Assembly: GCA_001464665.1 (NCBI GenBank)
Contig: LNDP01000024.1
Coordinates: 248,001-312,000, forward strand
Length of the DNA: 64,000 nucleotides
Source of the DNA: Acidobacteria bacterium Ga0074141
GTDB taxonomy: Bacteria > Acidobacteriota > Blastocatellia > Pyrinomonadales > Pyrinomonadaceae
Reading direction: 5' to 3'
Shown here: positions 26,657 through 36,300 of the stretch, piece by piece
Layout of the letters: every line of letters begins with the position of its first letter
Position numbering within the stretch: the stretch's first letter is position 1
Translations under genes and position numbers: made by a program
The notes under the pieces: generated by a model
The model's input: only the letters and a program-made list of their open reading frames with translations
Told to the model about the DNA's origin: nothing
The model's database searches: none

Positions 26657-28249
26657 CTACTTTTCGTCCGGCATTGTGTCCGGGACCTCGTTTATTGGGT
26701 CTTCGGGCGGATCAATGGACTTTGCCTCACGCATCATGCGGGATATAGGTATCGCGAGGATGACCAACACGACGGCGGCTCCGCCTAGGAAGAGTGCGGT
26801 CGTGGTAAAGAGCTTCGGCATGAGCGTGAGGTTCTCGGGATCGACGTTGCCGCCGACTAGGCCGCCGATCAGGTTGCCGAGTGCCGAAGCGATGAACCAG
26901 ATTCCCATCACCTGCCCGACGAAACGTCGCGGCGAAAGCGTCGTCATCGAGGAAAGCCCGACCGGGCTGACGAAAAGCTCGCCGAGCGTAAGGAACAGAT
27001 AGAAGATGATCAGCCACATGGCCGAGACCTTAGCTCCATCCGACGAGACCACGATGTTCGAGGCAAACAGGATCACGATAAAGCTGGCCGCTGCAAAGCC
27101 AAGGCCGATGGCAAACTTTACCGGGCTTGAAAGCTCGATCTTGCGGCTCGCCAGGTAGCTCCAGAATGCGGCTACGATCGGGGCAAAGATGATGATGAAG
27201 AGCGAATTGATCGATTGGAACCATGTCGCCGGGATCACGAATGTCCCGATGGTCCGCTCGGTGAAATCGCGGGCAAACAGGTTGAGTGCGGTCGGCGTCT
27301 GTTCAAATGCCGACCAGAAGATCGCGGCAAAGATGAACAGGACGGCGATGACGACGACCCTTTTCTTCTCGTCGCCGCTCAAACCGCCGAAAACGAAAAG
27401 ATAGGCAAAATATCCGAAAGCGATCGCGACCAGGACATAGGCCAAATATTGACCAACAACCGGAGCGTTGATCGTCAAAACGCCGGTTGCGACCAAAACG
27501 ATAACGAGCGTCAAGATGCCGAGCCCGATACCGGTAAATAGCTTTACCTGCATTTCCTGCTTTGCCTGTATCGCCGGGTCAGGGTGTCGCGTCGGCTCCG
27601 AGCCTATATCTCCGAGCGTCTTCGGCGACATCAGCCAAAACTGAAGCAAACCGATGAGCATCGCGACGCCGGCGGCCGAAAAGCCCCAATGCCAGCCGAT
27701 CTCTTCGCCGAGGTATCCGGTGACCAAAGCTCCGACCATTGCGCCGATGTTGATCCCCATGTAAAAGATGGAGAAACCCGCGTCCTGTCGGCCTCCGCCT
27801 TCGGGATAGAGATCGCCGACCATCGCGGAGATATTCGGTTTCAAAAGCCCCGTGCCGAGCACGATGAAAACAAGGCCGAGAAAGAACGGCAGTTTGGAAT
27901 CAACGAGTGCTGACACGCCGATGGTCAGGTGGCCGAGCGAGATCAAAGCTCCGCCATAGAGTACGGCTTTGCGAAGTCCGAGAAGTTTATCGGCGATCCA
28001 CCCGCCGGGAAGCGAGGCCAAATAAACACAGGCCGCATATATGCCGACGATCGCCGAGGCTTCGCCGCGATCCCAGCCCCAACCGTCCTGCGTTACCGCA
28101 GCGGCCATGAAAATAACCAGCAAGGGCCGCAGGCCGTAGAACGAGAAGCGTTCCCACATCTCGGTGAAAAAAAGCGTGGAGAGGCCCTTCGGATGGCCAA
28201 AGAAACCGCCCGTCGAATTGGAGCTGCCGGGATCAGATACTGCGCTCAT
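26657..28249 (-). CDS. Proton-dependent oligopeptide transporter (POT/PTR2 family)
   Basis: A 530-residue inner-membrane MFS protein that imports di- and tripeptides with protons. The N-terminus carries the POT signatures FFTEMWERFSFYGLRPLL (ExxERFxYY-like helix 1) and GGWIADKLLGLRKAVLYGG (loop 2-3), and the centre DAGFSIFYMGINIGAMVGAL matches the PTR2 family block around helix 5. About 14 hydrophobic segments are seen, as usual for bacterial DtpT-like members. The gene is monocistronic and convergent with the small protein. It fits with the many exported peptidases in this window that could feed it. Confidence 0.92.
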   Translation of the reverse strand: MSAVSDPGSSNSTGGFFGHPKGLSTLFFTEMWERFSFYGLRPLLVIFMAAAVTQDGWGWDRGEASAIVGIYAACVYLASLPGGWIADKLLGLRKAVLYGGALISLGHLTIGVSALVDSKLPFFLGLVFIVLGTGLLKPNISAMVGDLYPEGGGRQDAGFSIFYMGINIGAMVGALVTGYLGEEIGWHWGFSAAGVAMLIGLLQFWLMSPKTLGDIGSEPTRHPDPAIQAKQEMQVKLFTGIGLGILTLVIVLVATGVLTINAPVVGQYLAYVLVAIAFGYFAYLFVFGGLSGDEKKRVVVIAVLFIFAAIFWSAFEQTPTALNLFARDFTERTIGTFVIPATWFQSINSLFIIIFAPIVAAFWSYLASRKIELSSPVKFAIGLGFAAASFIVILFASNIVVSSDGAKVSAMWLIIFYLFLTLGELFVSPVGLSSMTTLSPRRFVGQVMGIWFIASALGNLIGGLVGGNVDPENLTLMPKLFTTTALFLGGAAVVLVILAIPISRMMREAKSIDPPEDPINEVPDTMPDEK

Positions 28250-28365
28250 TAGATTTTTCCTCGAAGCAAATTTGAGATTCTGAGAGAGCTAGGGAAATAT
28301 AGCAGATAATTTAACTTTCGGGAAACGTCACGCGACACACGCGAAATAGCTTACGGAGGTTCACA

Positions 28366-28812
28366 ATGCTATCTCTTTTTGGAATATTCGCGATCGTTAT
28401 GTTCGCCATCTACACCTTTCGGAGCGCGAACTCAAATGGAAGGAACGGAGCGCTTTGGGCGGTTATCAGCTTGGCGGTCGGCATTGGGCTCCAATGGGTG
28501 ATTCCGCTGGTTGCCGCGATGGTCGTCGGCGTAGCGTATATTGCGTCGGGTTCGAACATCGACACTATTGAACAAGACATTATGTGGCCAGCGACGGTGA
28601 TCTCGTTTGCCGGGCTGGGTCTGAGCATTCTCGGAATGTGGTTCGTTCACTGGCACGTCTCGCAGATACCCGACGAAGACCCTGCCACGGCGTCAGGCCC
28701 GCCGCCGCCTCCGGTTTTTGGCGATAGCTTGTCGTTTAAGGCGGAGGAACCACGTGAAGCGGCGGCGCAGTCGAAACCCGAAGGCGCAGATTTGCCACCA
28801 AACCGCGATTGA
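28366..28812 (+). CDS. Hypothetical membrane protein, three hydrophobic segments
   Basis: A 148-residue protein. Hydrophobic segments lie at about 2-17, 28-58 and 72-92, followed by a hydrophilic, proline-rich tail (SGPPPPPVFGD) that ends PNRD. GGAGG lies 7-8 nt before ATG 28366. No family was recognised. It ends 19 nt before the tRNA-Met gene. Confidence 0.7.
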   Translation: MLSLFGIFAIVMFAIYTFRSANSNGRNGALWAVISLAVGIGLQWVIPLVAAMVVGVAYIASGSNIDTIEQDIMWPATVISFAGLGLSILGMWFVHWHVSQIPDEDPATASGPPPPPVFGDSLSFKAEEPREAAAQSKPEGADLPPNRD

Positions 28813-28831
28813 TCTAATCTTATTGATTCGT

Positions 28832-28907
28832 GCCCTTGTAGCTCAACGGTTAGAGCAGCAGACTCATAATCTGTTGGCTGTAGGTTCGAATCCTACCGAG
28901 GGCACCA
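28832..28907 (+). tRNA. tRNA-Met (CAT), elongator type
   Basis: A complete 76-nt cloverleaf: acceptor GCCCTTG with CGAGGGC, D-arm GCTC/GAGC, anticodon stem GCAGA/TCTGT with loop CTCATAA (anticodon CAT at 28865-28867), T-arm GTAGG-TTCGAAT-CCTAC, discriminator A and encoded CCA. The first pair is G-C, so it is not an initiator tRNA. A lysidine-modified tRNA-Ile(CAU) cannot be fully excluded by eye. A T-run follows at 28909. Confidence 0.93.
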
Positions 28908-28932
28908 CATTTTTTTTCGGGAAATTAAAGGA

Positions 28933-29007
28933 TGGTAGCGAGTACGGGAATCGAACCCGTCTTTCAAGATTGAGAATCTTGCGTCCTAACCGATAGACGA
29001 ACCCGCC
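28933..29007 (-). tRNA. tRNA-Glu (CTC)
   Basis: A complete 75-nt cloverleaf on the minus strand: acceptor GGCGGGT with ACTCGCT (two G-U pairs, including G1-U72), D-arm GTC/GAC, anticodon stem CAAGA/TCTTG with loop TTCTCAA (anticodon CTC), T-arm ACGGG-TTCGATT-CCCGT, discriminator A and encoded CCA. The TTCGTCTA start after the acceptor is typical of tRNA-Glu. Confidence 0.93.
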
Positions 29008-29100
29008 AAGATCTGACGAAACGCAATAATACAACAGCTTTGGAGAATTCCAAAAACTGCTGACACCCGGTTTCCGCATTCCGAACCAAGGCCCGTAGCC

Positions 29101-29850
29101 ATGAACCTTAAAGGCCGCAATTTCTACATCCGAAAAGTGCATCGGTATCTCGGTGTTTTCATCGGGATCCAATTTCTTCTGTGGACGCTCGGTGGGCTGT
29201 ATTTCAGCTGGACGGTCCTTGATGAGATTCACGGCGACCATCTTCGGCATGAGGCCGCGATGCCCGATCCCTCGCTGTTCACAATGCCGCCGCATCAGTC
29301 GATCGCTTCGCAGGCAAATGGTGAGGCCGCCGACCTCACTAAATTCAGAATGGTTGCCGTGATGGGGGAGCCGTATTATTCGATCACCTACGGCAAAGGC
29401 CCGAAAGCTCGAGCCGTACTAGTTCATGCCGCAAACGGGCGGATTCGCGATCAGATCAACGAACAAGAGGCGAAGCAAATCGCGACCGGAATGATGCACC
29501 AGCCGTCGGAGGTGCAAACAATCGAATTCGTGACACAGGAAGAGATCAGCGGGCACCATGAGTATCGCGAAAAGCCGCTTCCGGCATGGGCGATAACACT
29601 CAAGCACCCTGAGAGTGCTACCGTGTACGTCGGCGCCAACGATGGGCAAGTCCACGCCGTCCGCACAAATAGCTGGCGGGCATTCGACTTCCTATGGATG
29701 CTCCACACAATGGATTTCTCGGGCCGTGACAATATCAACAACTATGTTCTAAGGGCGTTCTCCATCCTCGGCATCCTGACCGTAATGTCTGGCTTTCTGC
29801 TCTACTTTGTTAGCTCCAAAACAATGCGCCGCATTTGGAAGCGGCGCTAA
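29101..29850 (+). CDS. PepSY-domain membrane protein
   Basis: A 249-residue inner-membrane protein. An N-terminal helix (about 13-38, VHRYLGVFIGIQFLLWTLGG) follows a HRYLG motif typical of PepSY-associated membrane proteins, and a C-terminal helix lies at about 221-240. Between them is a periplasmic PepSY-like region with YVGANDGQVHAVRTNSWRAFDFLWMLHTMDF. Such proteins often accompany TonB receptors and may act in reduction or release of imported metal complexes. The gene converges on the TonB receptor gene with only 2 nt between stops. ATG 29101 has no strong ribosome site. Confidence 0.75.
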   Translation: MNLKGRNFYIRKVHRYLGVFIGIQFLLWTLGGLYFSWTVLDEIHGDHLRHEAAMPDPSLFTMPPHQSIASQANGEAADLTKFRMVAVMGEPYYSITYGKGPKARAVLVHAANGRIRDQINEQEAKQIATGMMHQPSEVQTIEFVTQEEISGHHEYREKPLPAWAITLKHPESATVYVGANDGQVHAVRTNSWRAFDFLWMLHTMDFSGRDNINNYVLRAFSILGILTVMSGFLLYFVSSKTMRRIWKRR

Positions 29851-29852
29851 GT

Positions 29853-32030
29853 TCAAAACCTGATCTTGATCCCGCCGTTAAAGACGCGGCCCTCAAGGTG
29901 CGTATAGACCTCCGCGAAGGTCGGAGCAGTGAAGGGCGGAAACACAACTTGGCTGTAGCGGCTTTGTCTTACGTCGGTGATGTTCTCGGCGTTGATGAAG
30001 AGGCTGAAGTTCTTGAAGATCTTTTCGCCGAATATTCCGACAACTGTGTAGGAGCGGGCTGATGTGCGGTCCGAGAGCGTTTGGCGTCCCGTAAAGTGGG
30101 CCTCGATGCCGGCCTTGAAGCTATCGTGTTCCTCGAAGATAAGGGAAGAATTGATCTTGCTCTTCGGTGTTAGCGGCAGGATGCGATTGCCCGGAAGATA
30201 ACCGGCCTTAGCGTCGGTGTAGGTGTAACCAATGAAGAGCTTTGCGATGTTGTAATCGGCTCGCAAGTTCGTCTCAAAGCCACGGCTGATCACTGAGCTG
30301 TTCGCATTCGCGTAAGCAAATTCTCCAGATTTCCGCTCTTCGAGTACGAGTGGATCGGTGATCTGCGTGTAGAAGAACATTTGGTTGAGCGAGAGCCCGA
30401 TACTGTCTGCGATTGTCGCCCGATAATTGAGATCAAACGTCCCGCCACGGCTACGCTCTGCTTTCAGCCCATCCTCGATCGGAAGCACGCCGCGGAAAAG
30501 GAGCGTTTCAGAATCTTCCGTGAAGATGGTCGGGGTCTTATAGCCGAGACCGAACCCTACACGACTCGTCAAATTCTCCGTGAACCGATAAAGCAGAGAG
30601 ACGCGCGGCAATGCAAAGGCGCCATGATCACGAGTGCCGTCAACGCGAATTCCTGCCTCGATCGAAAGCCGGTCGGTGATGTCCACCGTGTCCTGGACAA
30701 ATCCACCGAAGGAAGCTCGTAGCTCATCCCGCTCGGCCGCGTCCGGCAGGGCGTTTGCCTCATCGAATCGGTCAAAAGCGGCCGTAAAACCGAAGACGAG
30801 TGCGTGGTTTTTGACCGGAGCAAAGAAGGCGATGTCCGTGTAGGAATTCAACTGCGTGCCGGCAAAGTTGTAGCCCGGCGTTTTCAGATCCCGATCGAAA
30901 AAAGCGATGCTCTGCTTTGCGACGAAGCGGCGTCCTTTGGCTAGTTCTCGAGTAAAGTTCGCAGTCGTGACATTTCGAACTGAGACATTTTTCTCAAAAT
31001 AGATGTTCTGCGGGCTGCTGTTACCTCGGATGACACTCATGTCGCCGCCCTTTCGGTTCTGGTAGGTGGTCGAATTTCCTATCGTTAACTGCGTTTTCTC
31101 GTCGATGTAGAAAAAGGCCCGCGGCGAAATTGCAAAAGAGTATGTCCGCGGCAGATCGCTGAAGCCATCTTTATCTACGTCATACTCATTCTGATAATTG
31201 AACTGCCCGAGGAATGTGTAGCCGAACCGCCCGAGTTTTCGGGTAGTGAAAAGCGAAGCGTCGGATCCGAGTGCGGATGTCTGGTTAAGCAGGAGCGTGG
31301 ACTCAGCCTCCTCGCCGGGCGATTTGCTGATGAAGTTAACGACACCGGCGATCGCGCCTTCGCCGTAAAAGGTTGCCGCCGGGCCCTTGATTATCTCAAC
31401 CTGCCTCAGATCCAGCGGCGGTATCTCGAGCAGCGATTGGCTCCCGGCAAATCCGCCGAATGACTGGAATCCGTCCTTCAACATCTGCGTGTAACGCCCA
31501 TCGAGGCCCTGAATGCGAATGCTCTGTGTTGCGGATGTGGCGGAGGTCTGCTGGACCTTTATCCCGGTGCTTTCGTTCAGCACCATCGAAACATTTGCCG
31601 GCCGCATGTTGATCTTTTCTTCGATCTCTTCTTCGTCGATCGCTTCAACGCGCGTCGGTTCGGCCTCGATCGTCCGACCGGAGCGGGTTGATTCGATGGT
31701 GACCTCGGCCAATTCTTCCAGCGGATCGAGCTCGATCTCCTTTTCGGTGTTATCGTTTAGCGGAAATACGAGCCTAATCTCTTTTGCCTGAAAGCCGGCA
31801 GAACTAATAACAATGGTCTGCGGGCCATCCACGATGCCGGAAAGGACCGCACGCCCCTCGGCAGACGTTGTCACGGAAATGGTTGTGCCCTTGACCGAGA
31901 CTGTTGCGTTAGGAATGGGCTCGCCGCCTTCGTGAGCCTTGACCGTAATTTGCAGCGTGTTGCCGTCTTGCGCAAACGCGGTCAACGGCAAAAGGAAGAG
32001 GATAGAGATAGCGCAGATTACGCGGAACAT
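29853..32030 (-). CDS. TonB-dependent outer-membrane receptor
   Basis: A 725-residue receptor. Signal peptide residues 1-20 (ends AFAQ), then a CarboxypepD_reg-like beta domain (about 24-105), a plug domain (about 120-230; IRIQGLDGRYTQMLKDG, LRQVEIIKGPAATFYGEGAIAGVVNFISK) and a 22-strand-type barrel ending in VFNGGIKIRF with a terminal Phe. The plug block LRQVEIIKGP is diagnostic. It imports an iron complex or another large nutrient; the ligand is not evident. Glu-rich EAIDEEEIEEKIN just before the plug may be the TonB-contact region. The PepSY protein gene facing it suggests metal-chelate uptake. Confidence 0.92.
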   Translation of the reverse strand: MFRVICAISILFLLPLTAFAQDGNTLQITVKAHEGGEPIPNATVSVKGTTISVTTSAEGRAVLSGIVDGPQTIVISSAGFQAKEIRLVFPLNDNTEKEIELDPLEELAEVTIESTRSGRTIEAEPTRVEAIDEEEIEEKINMRPANVSMVLNESTGIKVQQTSATSATQSIRIQGLDGRYTQMLKDGFQSFGGFAGSQSLLEIPPLDLRQVEIIKGPAATFYGEGAIAGVVNFISKSPGEEAESTLLLNQTSALGSDASLFTTRKLGRFGYTFLGQFNYQNEYDVDKDGFSDLPRTYSFAISPRAFFYIDEKTQLTIGNSTTYQNRKGGDMSVIRGNSSPQNIYFEKNVSVRNVTTANFTRELAKGRRFVAKQSIAFFDRDLKTPGYNFAGTQLNSYTDIAFFAPVKNHALVFGFTAAFDRFDEANALPDAAERDELRASFGGFVQDTVDITDRLSIEAGIRVDGTRDHGAFALPRVSLLYRFTENLTSRVGFGLGYKTPTIFTEDSETLLFRGVLPIEDGLKAERSRGGTFDLNYRATIADSIGLSLNQMFFYTQITDPLVLEERKSGEFAYANANSSVISRGFETNLRADYNIAKLFIGYTYTDAKAGYLPGNRILPLTPKSKINSSLIFEEHDSFKAGIEAHFTGRQTLSDRTSARSYTVVGIFGEKIFKNFSLFINAENITDVRQSRYSQVVFPPFTAPTFAEVYTHLEGRVFNGGIKIRF

Positions 32031-32046
32031 TGATCAATATCTACTA

Positions 32047-33147
32047 CTAAACGTTGAACCGGAAATCGACTACGTCGCCTTCTTGCATGATGTAGTCTTT
32101 GCCTTCGAGCCGGGCGAGGCCTTTTTCGCTGGCGGCCTTGCGGCTGCCGCAGGCGACGAGGTCTTCGTAGCCGATGATCTCGGCGCGGATGAAGCCGCGT
32201 TCGATGTCGGTGTGAATCTCGCCGGCTGCCTGCGGGGCCTTCGTGCCGATCGGGATGGTCCATGCCCGAACTTCCTTTTCACCGGCGGTCAGGAAACTCA
32301 TCAGCCCGAGCATATGATACGCGGCCTTAATGAGGTCATCGACGCCACTAGAAGCCAGGCCGAGGTCTTTCAGATAGTCGGCACGGTCCGCCGCGTCGAG
32401 TGCGACGAGCTCCGCCTCGAGTTTGGCACAGATCGGGACAACGTCGGCACTTTCTGCCTTTGCATGCTCTATCACCTTTTGGACGTGCGGGTTCGATGAC
32501 GGATCCGCGAGCGTCGCTTCGTCAACATTGGCGGCGTAGATGGTCGGCTTACTCGTCAGCAAAAACCATTTCCGCACGATCTCGCGTTCGTCCTCGGAAA
32601 GCGGAGCGGACCGCACCGGCTTTCCTTCTTCGAGCACCGGCATTATTTTCTCGATTATCTCTATCTCGCGTTTGGCGTCTTTATCGCCGGACTTCGCTCC
32701 GCGGCCGGCTTTGTCGCGTCGCTTTTCGAGCGAGGTGAGATCGGCAAGTGCGAGTTCGATCTGTATCGTTTCGATGTCGCGGATCGGATCGACCGAGCCT
32801 TCGACATGGACGATATTCTCGTCCTCAAAACAGCGGACCACCTGGATCACAGCGTGCGTTTCGCGGATATTCGCGAGGAACTGGTTGCCGAGCCCTTCGC
32901 CCTTTGACGCACCGCGGACGAGCCCGGCGATATCGACGAACTCGACCGTCGCGGGCACGACCTTTTGGGCTTTGTTCAGCTTTTCGAGCACGGCTAGCCT
33001 TTCATCGGGAACGGCGACGACGCCGACGTTCGGTTCGATGGTCGCGAAAGGGTAATTTGCCGCAAGCGCCGCTTCCTGTGCGGTAAGGGCGTTGAAGAGC
33101 GTTGATTTTCCTACGTTGGGCAGCCCAACTATTCCGGCCTGTAGCAT
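32047..33147 (-). CDS. ychF: Ribosome-binding GTPase/ATPase YchF (OLA1 family)
   Basis: A 366-residue cytoplasmic P-loop NTPase of the Obg-like family. G1 is GLPNVGKST (8-16), followed by NYPFATIEPNVGVV (switch I), DIAGLVRGASKGEGLGNQFL (G3/switch II) and ANVDE in the G4 position; the non-canonical G4 with Glu explains ATP preference in this family. A coiled-coil insert (about 130-170) and a C-terminal TGS domain ending GDVVDFRFNV are present. The length matches the family. It binds ribosomes and influences stress responses. The gene lies 16 nt upstream of the TonB receptor gene on the same strand, probably by chance. Confidence 0.96.
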   Translation of the reverse strand: MLQAGIVGLPNVGKSTLFNALTAQEAALAANYPFATIEPNVGVVAVPDERLAVLEKLNKAQKVVPATVEFVDIAGLVRGASKGEGLGNQFLANIRETHAVIQVVRCFEDENIVHVEGSVDPIRDIETIQIELALADLTSLEKRRDKAGRGAKSGDKDAKREIEIIEKIMPVLEEGKPVRSAPLSEDEREIVRKWFLLTSKPTIYAANVDEATLADPSSNPHVQKVIEHAKAESADVVPICAKLEAELVALDAADRADYLKDLGLASSGVDDLIKAAYHMLGLMSFLTAGEKEVRAWTIPIGTKAPQAAGEIHTDIERGFIRAEIIGYEDLVACGSRKAASEKGLARLEGKDYIMQEGDVVDFRFNV

Positions 33148-33309
33148 AGCGTTTATAGGGTCAGATTGACCAAAACTCTAGATATTACATTTCGTGGGCG
33201 GCTTAAGCCAACCGGCGGGCGGGCAAAGCAACGCTTCGGACCGCGGGCGGCACTAATATATAGTTCTATCATCGAGCCTTTCGGCCTTGTTCCCCCGAGG
33301 AAAGCAGCT

Positions 33310-36300
33310 ATGACAAAGTATTTGATCCTGACCTTGCTTTTGATGACGATGACCGCTTTTTCGCAATCCGCATCGCTCCCGCCGATCGAGCCCGGAGTTC
33401 CACTCGAGCTGGCAAAGTGGCGCGCCGCGCGCTACTCGGACGTCCGCTACAAGCTGAACCTGACGCTGGAGAAAATGTCGCCGGTGCTGAAAGGGACGAT
33501 CGAGATTCGCGTGAACGTGTCAGTACCGCCTGCGTCAGCGGGCGGCCAGTCTGCGGGACCGGCATTCACACGGCGGGGAAGGCGTGTGCGTTCTGACATA
33601 CCTATAATTCTCGACTGGCGAAAGATAAAGGGAAAAGAAGAATTCTCAAAAATTACGTCGATTTCGATGAACGGCCACTCTCTCGTTTCACCTGACGAAA
33701 AAGTGTCGCCGTCGAAGGAAGACAAGGAACTGCTAGAGAGGTTTGGTGGCCTGGAAGCTGTCTATGAAAGCAACGAGCATTTGGTGTTTCGATATGGAAA
33801 ACCCGGCGAAAACGTCATCAAGCTCGATTTCACTTCTCCGATATTGACGAGCGGGTCGGCGATAACGCGGTATGTGGATAAAGAGGACGGGTCGGAGTAT
33901 ATCTACTCGCTCTTCGTCCCAAGCGACGCGAGCACGGCATTCCCGGTATTTGACCAGCCGGATATTAAAGCGAAGTTTAGTCTTACGGTAAGTTCACCTG
34001 GCGATTGGACTACAGTTTCTAACTCAACAAAAATCCCTGCATTTCTCGATTCACGATGTATCCAAGCCCTTCCCCTCCCAGGAGAAAGGCCCGACCAGGC
34101 GAGGCTCATAGCCGCTTGTGGTCAGATGTTTGACGAAACGCAACCCATCAGCACCTACGTCTTCGCGTTCGCGGCGGGGCCGTTTGAGAAAGTTGAGGAT
34201 CCGAATCCGTTCTCTCGTTTGGAAGTCATCGTCGGGCGCTCGACGACGGCTCCAATTGCGTCGAGTATTTACGTCCGCAAGTCGCAGGCTGAGAAATTCA
34301 AGCCGCATGCTGCTGAGGTCTTCCGCCTTAACCGTGAGGCTATCAAATATTTCGAGGAGTATTTCGATTACAAGTTCCCGTTTCCTAAGTACGATCTGGT
34401 TTTGATACCGGAGTTTCCGTTTGGCGGGATGGAGCATGCGGGGGCGACGTTTTTGCGGGAATCCGCGATCATTTTCCCGCAGGAGCCGACGAAGAACGAC
34501 CACATCTCGCGGGCATTGTTGATCTTTCACGAGGCGTCGCACCAGTGGTTTGGCGACACGGTGACGATGCGTTGGTTCGACGACCTATGGCTGAAAGAGG
34601 GCTTTGCGACCTTTACGGCGTACAAGGCGATGGAGCGGATCATGCCGGAGATGATGGCGTGGAAGGTCTTCTACGAACGCGTCAAACAGGCCGCCTACCA
34701 GACCGATTCGACCAAGGGCACAACGCCGATCTATCAAGAGATACCGAACCTCTCCGCCGCCAAATCCGCCTACGGCAACATCGTCTACAACAAAGCCCCG
34801 GCGTTCCTCCGCCAAGCCGAGTTCTACCTCGGCGAGGACAAGTTCCAAACCGCCGTACGTGCGTTCTTGAAGAAGCATGAGTTTGGGAATGCGGGCTGGG
34901 AGGATTTGGTGAAGGAGTTTGAGGGGGCGAGTGAGCAGCGACTGAATTGGTGGGCTAAAGTCTGGATCAATCAGAAAGGGATTCCGCTTTACCGAACGAT
35001 ATTGGACGCATCGCCGAAGACGGCCTACGCGAGAATCGATCAGTCGCCTATGACGAACCAAGACTACTGGTGGCAGAAGGTAGAAGTGTTAGGGCGGGTA
35101 GAGCGTCAGCATCTGGGCGAGCAGGCTTATCGGCGTGTTTTACTGCGAGATCCACCGGTCGGATCAGATTTCAACGTGCTGCCAACTTTTCGGAGTGCTC
35201 CGAACTTTGTATTTCCTAACCATGGCGACTACGGCTACGGCATTTTCCTGCTTGATGAGAAGAGCCGCGAGTATGTTCTCAAAAATATCCAGAACGAGAA
35301 GGATCCGTTCCTGCGGTCGATGATGTGGGGTGCGCTGTGGGACAGCGTCCGCGAAGGTGAACTCGACCCGCGGGAATATGTGGAGTTGGTGGTAAAGATT
35401 CTGTCGTCAACGCGAAGAGAGAACCACCCCGTCGCCGAAGCGGCGACCCCCCTCCTTCGTAAGGAGGGGAGCCAGGAAGACGAGTCCACGACCGCGTTGC
35501 TGCTCAGCCGCGTCGGAACGGCGGTGAATTATTACATGTCAGAACCGCCTCCATCAGGGGGCGGCCAGTCTGGTAGATCACCGAACCGGCCCACCGCTGA
35601 CGCAGCGGGTTCCGACCTGCGGGCCCGCGTCGAGGAAATGCTGATCGAGCGTATGCAAAACGCCGAAACGCTCGGGCAGCGGATCACGTACTACCGGGCG
35701 TTCCTAAATATCGCTTCGAGCGAAAGAGCTCGGGGCGTGTTGAAAGCGATGTTGTCAGAACCGCCTGCGTCAGCGGGCGGCCAGTCTGTTAAGCCAGCGA
35801 ACCGGCCCGCCAACGTAACGGGCGAGAACCACCCCGTCGGCGAAGCGCCGACACCCCTCCTTCGTAAGGAGGGGAGCCAGAAGGACGGCGGGACGCCGGC
35901 GGTCCCCGCGATTCCGCTGAAGACGAAGGACAAGTTCGACATCGTGACGCGGCTTCTCATCCTCGGCGATCCGGATGCGCCGAAGCTTTTGGCTGAGCTC
36001 GAGAAAACAGAAATCAGCGACGACGCAAAGCGCTATGCCTACGCGGCAAGGGCGGGCATTGCGACGGCGGAGAACAAGGCAAAATACTGGAAGGATTTTA
36101 CCGAGAACAAAGAAATATCGGAGAGCTGGATAGAGGCAGCGTTCGGGCCATGGAACTCGATACGGCATTCGGAGCTGACGCTGCCGTATCTGCAAAAGGC
36201 TTTGCAGGAACTGCCCAACCACAAACGCAATCGCAAGATATTCTTCGTCAACGGCTGGCTCGGCGCCTTCATCGGCGGCCAACGAAGCGAAGAGGCACTC

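Noticed and set aside
33199-33250. GC-rich stretch after ychF with GGCGGGCGGG as another palindromic element
   Set aside because: No inverted partner of useful length was found, so it could not be assigned to either repeat family.
33166-33309. Upstream extension of the M1 peptidase to 33166
   Set aside because: It would precede the signal peptide with 48 residues lacking any features; the ATG at 33310 has a ribosome site and begins the signal peptide.
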